A DNA stretch of 11,064 nt from positions 1 through 11,064 of the forward strand of contig JAEZSA010000011.1 in NCBI GenBank assembly GCA_023422115.1. Reading direction: 5' to 3'. Positions 6,882 through 11,064 of this stretch are shown here, piece by piece. Position 1 is the stretch's first letter, and every line of letters begins with the position of its first letter. Made by a program: the position numbers and the translations under genes. The notes beneath the pieces are model-generated. The model saw only the letters and a list, made by a program, of their open reading frames with translations. It searched no databases and was not told the DNA's origin. This stretch comes from Bacillota bacterium. Its GTDB lineage: Bacteria > Bacillota_I > Bacilli_A > ML615J-28 > CAG-698.

Positions 6882-7793
6882 TTAACGGACAATATTTGCT
6901 TGTTCCAATCCAGGAATCATTTGAATAATTCGTTTTTGTTCTGGCCATTTTAAATGAGTTTGAAAACCTACAAGATTATATAATGTTTTTGCTGCATTAT
7001 CTTGACGTAATTGTACTACTGCATAAGATTCTGCTAAGGTGATTGGATGACGAAGTCCAACTGGTTTTAATGGACCAAACAACAATGTCTTTTCCCCTCG
7101 CATTGCCATGTCTTCAATAGCCATACAACCTTCAAAAACCTTCAATTCAAAATCTTTAGGAACAACTTTATCCGCTGTGATTAATTCTTGGTAAAAATGT
7201 TCGAACTGCTCTTTGGTCATCGGGCAGTTATAATAAGAAGCTTCTCCCTTATCATATCGCGATTTCAAATAAGCAACGTTCTTATTAATTGATTCTTCTG
7301 TCACAATAGGAGCAACAGAATCAAAAAAATACAAATATTCTTCTCCAAAATAATTTTTAATTTCTTCGCTGAAAGCATCACTTGTTAATGGTCCACTAGC
7401 TATAATGGTTGGTCCTTCTGGAATCTGAGTTACTTCCTCGTGAATTACTTCAATCAGAGGATGATTCATAATCGCATCCGTTATGGTTGTTGCAAAGTAA
7501 TCACGATCAACTGCCAATGCCCCACCCGCTTCTACTCTATTTGCATCTGCACTTTTCATAATCAGTGAATTAAAGTTTCTCATTTCTTCTTTTAATAAAC
7601 CAATCGCGTTTTCAATAGACGCTGCTCGTAGCGAGTTACTACAAATCAACTCACTAAAAAGAGCTGTTTTATGTGCTGGTGTCATTTTCTTTGGACGCAT
7701 TTCCCATAATTTAACACGATATCCATTGCTTGCTAGTTGCCATGCAGCTTCACTCCCTGCTAGTCCTGCTCCTATAACATTTACTACTTTCAT
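6882..7793 (-). CDS. trmFO: TrmFO, N-terminal part, ended early by an in-frame TAA
   Basis: TrmFO methylates U54 of tRNA to m5U using methylene-tetrahydrofolate and FAD; a mollicute relative acts on 23S rRNA U1939 instead. This part has 303 residues from the ATG at 7793. It holds the dinucleotide-binding GAGLAGSEAA (8-17), the conserved ELICSNSLR with Cys51, VEAGGALAVDR near 87-97, and FEGC with Cys223, the pair of cysteines expected for catalysis. It stops after QANIVR at a TAA (6884-6882) where a Tyr codon is expected; with the downstream part the total is about 432 residues, a normal TrmFO length. An upstream ATG at 7805 is not preferred: GGTGA sits 5 nt before 7793, and the promoter's start point falls next to 7805. 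The gene is otherwise well kept, so the stop may be recent, a sequencing error or functional. Confidence 0.85.
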   Translation of the reverse strand: MKVVNVIGAGLAGSEAAWQLASNGYRVKLWEMRPKKMTPAHKTALFSELICSNSLRAASIENAIGLLKEEMRNFNSLIMKSADANRVEAGGALAVDRDYFATTITDAIMNHPLIEVIHEEVTQIPEGPTIIASGPLTSDAFSEEIKNYFGEEYLYFFDSVAPIVTEESINKNVAYLKSRYDKGEASYYNCPMTKEQFEHFYQELITADKVVPKDFELKVFEGCMAIEDMAMRGEKTLLFGPLKPVGLRHPITLAESYAVVQLRQDNAAKTLYNLVGFQTHLKWPEQKRIIQMIPGLEQANIVR

Positions 7794-7814
7794 AATTGTC
7801 ACCATTTTCTTCTT

Positions 7815-7843
7815 ATTATATCATAAATAACCTGTGTTTGCAC
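7815..7843 (-). promoter_or_regulatory. Extended -10 promoter of trmFO-xerC-dut
   Basis: TGATATAAT (7823-7815) is a consensus extended -10 box. The matching -35 position (GTGCAA, 7843-7838, 17 nt away) is weak, as is common with extended -10 promoters. Transcription would begin near 7808, leaving about 15 nt before the ATG at 7793. Confidence 0.65.
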
Positions 7844-7874
7844 TAATGAACATGAAAAGAATGGTCTTTTCTCC

Positions 7875-7908
7875 AAATAAAAAATCTACTAAAATAAAAG
7901 TAGATTTT
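7875..7908 (-). terminator. Terminator overlapping the stop of the TPR gene
   Basis: On the minus strand a perfect 10-bp stem, AAAATCTACT/AGTAGATTTT (7908-7899 with 7890-7881), with an 8-nt loop is followed by a T-rich run (TTTTTT, A, TTT). The stem begins inside the TAA stop codon at 7909-7907. It separates the CPBP-TPR unit from trmFO. The stem is AT-rich but long. Confidence 0.75.
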
Positions 7909-8818
7909 ATTTGTTTAGCCATTCCAATAATCGTTGATATTCTTTGCTATTACGATATTCAATTAAATCCTTGTCCTGCTCAACATCGTTTTTTAGTTGT
8001 GCATAACCATGAATAGCATAATATAGACAATTGGTTGTCTCTTCAAAATTTTGAGTTAATGCATAGATACAACCCAAGTTGTACCAACAAAAATAATTTT
8101 CTTTATTTTTGGAAATACCTTGTAAATAATATAGTTTCGCTTGATTATAATCTCGATAGATATCCTTATAAATAATTCCCAAATTGTAATAAGCCTGATA
8201 ATAACCATCTTCTTTACTAAGTTCTTGCTTATAATAGTCAATTGCCTTTTCGTATTGTTCCATCCGAGCATAAATTACACCCAGATTATAAGCAACCATT
8301 TTCATATTTGCATTAATTTCATATGCTTTTTTTGTATAACTCAACGCTTCTTCTAGTTTATCTTCAATTTCGTATATAGAACCTAAATTTAAATTAGCCC
8401 AAAAATGCTGCGGCTTTAATGTGATTATTTTTAAATACCAAATTTTTGCTTGTTCCTCTTCTTTGTTGCTTTCATAAATTCTTGCTAGATCAAACATCAT
8501 GTCAGTATTAAAAGAATCATAAGATAATGCTGTTTGGATTGTTTCTATTGCTCGAGGATAATCTTCATTTTCTTCATACCAAAGACCCAAACCATAAAAT
8601 CCTCGTGAATTTTGGGAATCTATTTGTATTACCGATGAGAAAATTTCGTGTGCAAGCGAGTAACTCTCTACCTCAAGATAAATAAACCCTAAATCTAGAT
8701 AATCATCAACATCCGAATCAATATCAAACGCTTTTCGATATTGTATAATCGCTTCTTCTAGTTTATATTCACGCGCTAACGCTCTCGCTTTAGCGATGAA
8801 TGAATCATATTCTTTCAT
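7907..8818 (-). CDS. Tetratricopeptide-repeat (TPR) protein, partner unknown
   Basis: The protein has 303 residues and is almost wholly TPR repeats, which build a right-handed helical scaffold for binding other proteins. Eight repeats are visible at 34-residue spacing, starting near 4, 38, 72, 106, 140, 174, 208 and, after a 2-residue insertion, 244. The clearest are YNLGVIYARMEQYEKAIDYY and YNLGIIYKD. The C-terminal piece (DKDLIEYRNSKEYQRLLEWL) is a typical capping end of such proteins. There is no signal peptide or membrane segment, so it should be cytoplasmic. Its ATG overlaps the stop of the CPBP gene as ATGA and has no good binding site, so its translation should depend on that gene. The specific role is not readable from the sequence; the coupling suggests it works with the CPBP membrane protein. 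Confidence 0.9.
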   Translation of the reverse strand: MKEYDSFIAKARALAREYKLEEAIIQYRKAFDIDSDVDDYLDLGFIYLEVESYSLAHEIFSSVIQIDSQNSRGFYGLGLWYEENEDYPRAIETIQTALSYDSFNTDMMFDLARIYESNKEEEQAKIWYLKIITLKPQHFWANLNLGSIYEIEDKLEEALSYTKKAYEINANMKMVAYNLGVIYARMEQYEKAIDYYKQELSKEDGYYQAYYNLGIIYKDIYRDYNQAKLYYLQGISKNKENYFCWYNLGCIYALTQNFEETTNCLYYAIHGYAQLKNDVEQDKDLIEYRNSKEYQRLLEWLNK

Positions 8819-9558
8819 AATACAAAATAAACAACCAAGACAGATACTAGGTTATTTAAGAAATGAATTCCAATCGGCACGAAGATATTGCGATCAGACT
8901 TATAATAACTATAGGTAATAACAAAAGCCAAAGGAATATATTGAAATATATAGATTAAATTATCACCTGATGAGACATGAATTAAAGAAAATACCAATGT
9001 GGAAGCAATGATTGCAACAATAGGTTTCAGTTTAAATTTATCTTCAATAGTACCAAATAATAGCTTTCTAAATAAAATTTCTTCTACAAATGGAGCAAAA
9101 AGAATAACACTAATGATCATTGGAATCTTTCCATTCCCCGTAAGAGCGTCATTAATAATTTCTTGATTGTCTGATGTTCCTGTAATCCCAAATAATTCAT
9201 AGATTGTTGAAGCAACAGCGGTTAATACATAACAAGCAATAATGCCAATAACAATATAGCTAATGCTTTTCTTAACATTAGTCTTTAGTTTATTCCAATC
9301 TTCTTTAAAATCTTTCCGCAAAACATAGATAAAAAAACCAATTAATGGCAGATTAAACATCATTTGTACCATCGATAATATTTCTGCGTAGTAAGGATTG
9401 TTTTCATCAAAAATACTTGCTATCGAACTACTATCAACAATTGACACCGCCATTAAAGCACTATATATATAAATAAAAGTTAATAATAGATACAAAAACA
9501 TTCCCAACAACAAAGCGATAAAATAAATATCCCCTTTTTGCCTTTTCTCATAATTCAT
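8815..9558 (-). CDS. CPBP-family intramembrane metalloprotease (CAAX-protease/Abi type)
   Basis: This is a 247-residue membrane protein with about six to eight hydrophobic segments. It carries the full CPBP (PF02517) active-site set: E159 E160 xxx R164 in APFVEEILFRKLLFG, F190xxxH194 in FSLIHV, and H232xxxN236 in HFLNN. Family members cut proteins inside or next to the membrane. Eukaryotic relatives process CAAX proteins; in bacteria they serve in bacteriocin maturation or self-immunity and in other, mostly unknown jobs. No bacteriocin peptide gene is visible nearby. The ATG has GGTGA at 4 nt spacing and a promoter about 40 nt upstream. It is the first gene of a two-gene unit with the TPR protein, with a 4-nt overlap. 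The family is certain; the substrate is not known. Confidence 0.92.
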   Translation of the reverse strand: MNYEKRQKGDIYFIALLLGMFLYLLLTFIYIYSALMAVSIVDSSSIASIFDENNPYYAEILSMVQMMFNLPLIGFFIYVLRKDFKEDWNKLKTNVKKSISYIVIGIIACYVLTAVASTIYELFGITGTSDNQEIINDALTGNGKIPMIISVILFAPFVEEILFRKLLFGTIEDKFKLKPIVAIIASTLVFSLIHVSSGDNLIYIFQYIPLAFVITYSYYKSDRNIFVPIGIHFLNNLVSVLVVYFVL

Positions 9559-9590
9559 AAAATCACCAATAACCCTTATAAATTATTTTA

Positions 9591-9599
9591 ATTATATCA
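9591..9599 (-). promoter_or_regulatory. Extended -10 promoter of the CPBP-TPR unit
   Basis: TGATATAAT is an exact extended -10 box, the same nine bases as before trmFO and the Lgt-like gene. No convincing -35 hexamer stands 15-18 nt upstream. The T-run of the preceding terminator lies about 20 nt further up. The leader would be about 27 nt. Confidence 0.55.
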
Positions 9600-9620
9600 T
9601 ATTTTTATCATTTCTAACAG

Positions 9621-9653
9621 AAAAAAATAAAAAAGTGAATTAGTATTCACTTT
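9621..9653 (-). terminator. Terminator overlapping the stop of the GlmU-like gene
   Basis: On the minus strand a perfect 9-bp stem, AAAGTGAAT/ATTCACTTT (9653-9645 with 9640-9632), with a 4-nt loop runs straight into TTT, A and seven T. The stem contains the TAA stop (9642-9640), so the hairpin includes the last codons. It closes the CpsB-GlmU-like unit. Confidence 0.85.
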
Positions 9654-10368
9654 GATATTTTAATATATCTTCCACTTTTCTAGCACTTGTTAGATCGTTA
9701 ATTCCCAATAGGCATTTACTATCCTCAACAACAAAAGTTTCTACCTTATAATCGTTCGCTAATATCTCAACGATATCCGTTAAATAGTATTCTTTCTTTT
9801 TATTATTGTTACCTACTTTTGCTAGAGCTTTGAATAATAGTTGAATATCTACACAGTATAAACCACTGTTAACTTCTTTGATTTGTAAGATTTCAGGGGT
9901 AGCATCGGTTGCTTCAACAATTTTTTTAATCTTTTCATTTTCCCGATATATTCTTCCATATCCATCAGGACTATCGATTATTGTTGTGACAATTGTGAGA
10001 TCATTTTTTTGCTCTTGATGAAAATTAAGTAAAGATGTGATAATTTTATCACTAATCAACGGCATATCACCAGGAAAAATCAAACAAATTCCTTCTTTAT
10101 TTTCAAGATTAGGCATGGTACACATCACTGCATTTGCTGTTCCCAATTGCTCTTCTTGTAATACATATTCCACTGTTCCATTTAAAACACTTTTTATATG
10201 TTCTTTTTTATATCCTACAACAACTAGGATTTTATCAATTCCACTCTTCTTACAACTATTTACAATATATTCTACCATTGGCGTGCCGTTTATAGGATAA
10301 GCACATTTTGGTAAATCTGTCTTCATTCTTGTGCCTTTTCCAGCAGCTAATATGATTGCATATTTCAT
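9640..10368 (-). CDS. GlmU-like UTP:sugar-phosphate uridylyltransferase, single domain
   Basis: The protein matches the N-terminal pyrophosphorylase domain of GlmU, which makes UDP-N-acetylglucosamine from GlcNAc-1-phosphate and UTP. Visible are LAAGKGTRMKTDLPK (7-21), VLQEEQLGTANAV, PGDMPLI with its metal-binding Asp, GYGRI, the EVNSGLY block, EYYLTDI and LGIND at the end. Full GlmU has about 450 residues and a C-terminal left-handed beta-helix acetyltransferase domain; this protein stops at 242, right where that domain would start, and a terminator overlaps its stop. It is therefore a designed one-domain form, not a broken gene. The ATG at 10368 is preferred over 10374 because AAGGGGTG lies 8 nt before it, but either is possible. 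It follows the CpsB-like gene by 19-25 nt and may serve a surface polysaccharide. A related sugar-phosphate substrate cannot be excluded. Confidence 0.85.
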   Translation of the reverse strand: MKYAIILAAGKGTRMKTDLPKCAYPINGTPMVEYIVNSCKKSGIDKILVVVGYKKEHIKSVLNGTVEYVLQEEQLGTANAVMCTMPNLENKEGICLIFPGDMPLISDKIITSLLNFHQEQKNDLTIVTTIIDSPDGYGRIYRENEKIKKIVEATDATPEILQIKEVNSGLYCVDIQLLFKALAKVGNNNKKKEYYLTDIVEILANDYKVETFVVEDSKCLLGINDLTSARKVEDILKYQSEY

Positions 10369-10393
10369 AATCATTACACCCCTTACAATGCAA

Positions 10394-11064
10394 TTACGAT
10401 AAGATTATTAATGCGTTATTCATAAATATCTTTTGGCTATATTCTTGGCCAAATTTTTTCCCTACTAAATTATATGCTTTATTCATCCAGTTTTTACGCC
10501 CTTGATGAATATCACTGGCAACAAAATCAACCAATCTTTCCTTAAGTAAAGCTAAAATAAATTTCTTTTGTTTAGTTCCTTCTTTTCCCATAAGACTAGA
10601 AGCATTGATTTGAATAAAACCTCCACTACTTTTAATTTCCTTTACTGCATCCAAATCAAGATAACGATAACGTTCAATATGGGCAATAATTGGTAAATAT
10701 CCTTTTAAATTAGCTATGTATGCAACTTCACTAATATCAATTTTTTCTGTATAAGAAAATTCCAATAAAATAAATCTACTATTATTCAGCGATAATACAG
10801 TTTTATTATATAGCATTTCTATCACTTCTTCTATTTTACGGCAATAGATTTCTTGACCTAAAAATATTTTAATGCTTTTTTCTTTTGCTTTTTCTTTGAG
10901 TATTAAATAATTTTCTTTGATTTCATCAGCACTTACGATAAAAGTATTTTTGCGATAATGAGGTGTACAAATAATATCAGTAATTCCTTGATTAATCGCT
11001 TCATCAATCATGCTAAGCGACTGTTCAATACTTGAACTTCCATCGTCTACAAATGGAATGATAT
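10394..11064 (-). CDS. CpsB/YwqE-type tyrosine-protein phosphatase (PHP fold), N-terminus beyond the window
   Basis: The frame is open to the window edge, 17 codons past the first Met at 11011. Those codons read IIPFVDDGSSSIEQSLS, the conserved family start after the D-x-H-x-H motif, so only some 10-20 residues are missing. Further metal-site motifs follow: CTPHY, GQEIY, IAHIERYRYL and ASDIHQGRKNW. Members of this manganese-dependent PHP family (CpsB of Streptococcus, YwqE of Bacillus) remove phosphate from the tyrosine kinases that control capsule or exopolysaccharide assembly. The kinase and transporter genes that normally accompany it would lie to the right of this window. It is followed by the GlmU-like gene, in keeping with a surface-polysaccharide setting. 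About 222 residues are visible, of an expected 240-255. Confidence 0.88.
   Translation of the reverse strand, partial: IIPFVDDGSSSIEQSLSMIDEAINQGITDIICTPHYRKNTFIVSADEIKENYLILKEKAKEKSIKIFLGQEIYCRKIEEVIEMLYNKTVLSLNNSRFILLEFSYTEKIDISEVAYIANLKGYLPIIAHIERYRYLDLDAVKEIKSSGGFIQINASSLMGKEGTKQKKFILALLKERLVDFVASDIHQGRKNWMNKAYNLVGKKFGQEYSQKIFMNNALIILS

Noticed and set aside
6882..6884. Alternative genetic code or recoded TAA as the explanation for the trmFO break
   Set aside because: TAA ends many other genes in the window at their normal length (rpsB, xerC, GlmU-like, TPR), so it is a true stop here; special readthrough signals are not visible.
7834..8016. A 60-codon plus-strand frame over the TPR terminator and 3' end
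   Set aside because: It runs through the terminator hairpin and the antisense of the TPR gene, and has no binding site.

Overview
The window comes from a low-GC Firmicutes-type (Bacillota) chromosome. Four things support this: strongly AT-rich DNA, strong AGGAGG/GGTGA ribosome binding sites before most genes, SigA-like promoters with extended -10 boxes, and gene neighbourhoods like those of Bacillus (trmFO-xerC near rpsB-tsf-pyrH-frr). TAA, TGA and TAG are all used as stops and TGG encodes Trp, so the standard code applies and this is not a TGA=Trp mollicute. A gut-type anaerobe, possibly of the Erysipelotrichia, would fit the rubrerythrin and the AT-richness, but that placement is inference. 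Every supported gene lies on the minus strand, so the window reads from its right end to its left end.

Reading in the transcribed direction: (1) 11064-9621 holds the 3' part of a CpsB/YwqE-type PHP-family phosphatase gene, then a GlmU-like sugar nucleotidyltransferase that has only the uridylyltransferase domain, closed by a clear terminator. (2) 9599-7875 holds a promoter, a CPBP (CAAX-protease-like) membrane protein and an 8-repeat TPR protein joined by an ATGA overlap, then a terminator. (3) 7823-5089 holds a promoter, then trmFO (broken in frame by a TAA), xerC and dut, packed tightly. (4) 5084-4350 is a YczE/YitT-like membrane protein with its own promoter. (5) 4296-250 is the translation and nucleotide block: promoter, a leader of about 115 nt, rpsB with a long repeat-bearing C-terminal extension, tsf, a strong hairpin terminator, pyrH, frr and rubrerythrin, then a terminator. 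(6) 249-1 is a promoter and the 5' end of an Lgt-like membrane protein gene that runs off the window.

Most of the content is housekeeping: ribosomal protein S2, EF-Ts, UMP kinase, ribosome recycling factor, dUTPase, a tRNA/rRNA uridine methyltransferase and a chromosome dimer recombinase. No mobile element, CRISPR array, tRNA, rRNA or convincing new multi-gene system is visible. The points most worth a second look are the in-frame stop in trmFO followed at once by a possible restart site, the unusual S2 tail, the one-domain GlmU-like protein beside a CpsB-like phosphatase, the terminator placed 14 nt before pyrH, and the possibly structured rpsB leader. The longest stretch without a gene is 4147-4349, which holds the rpsB promoter and leader.
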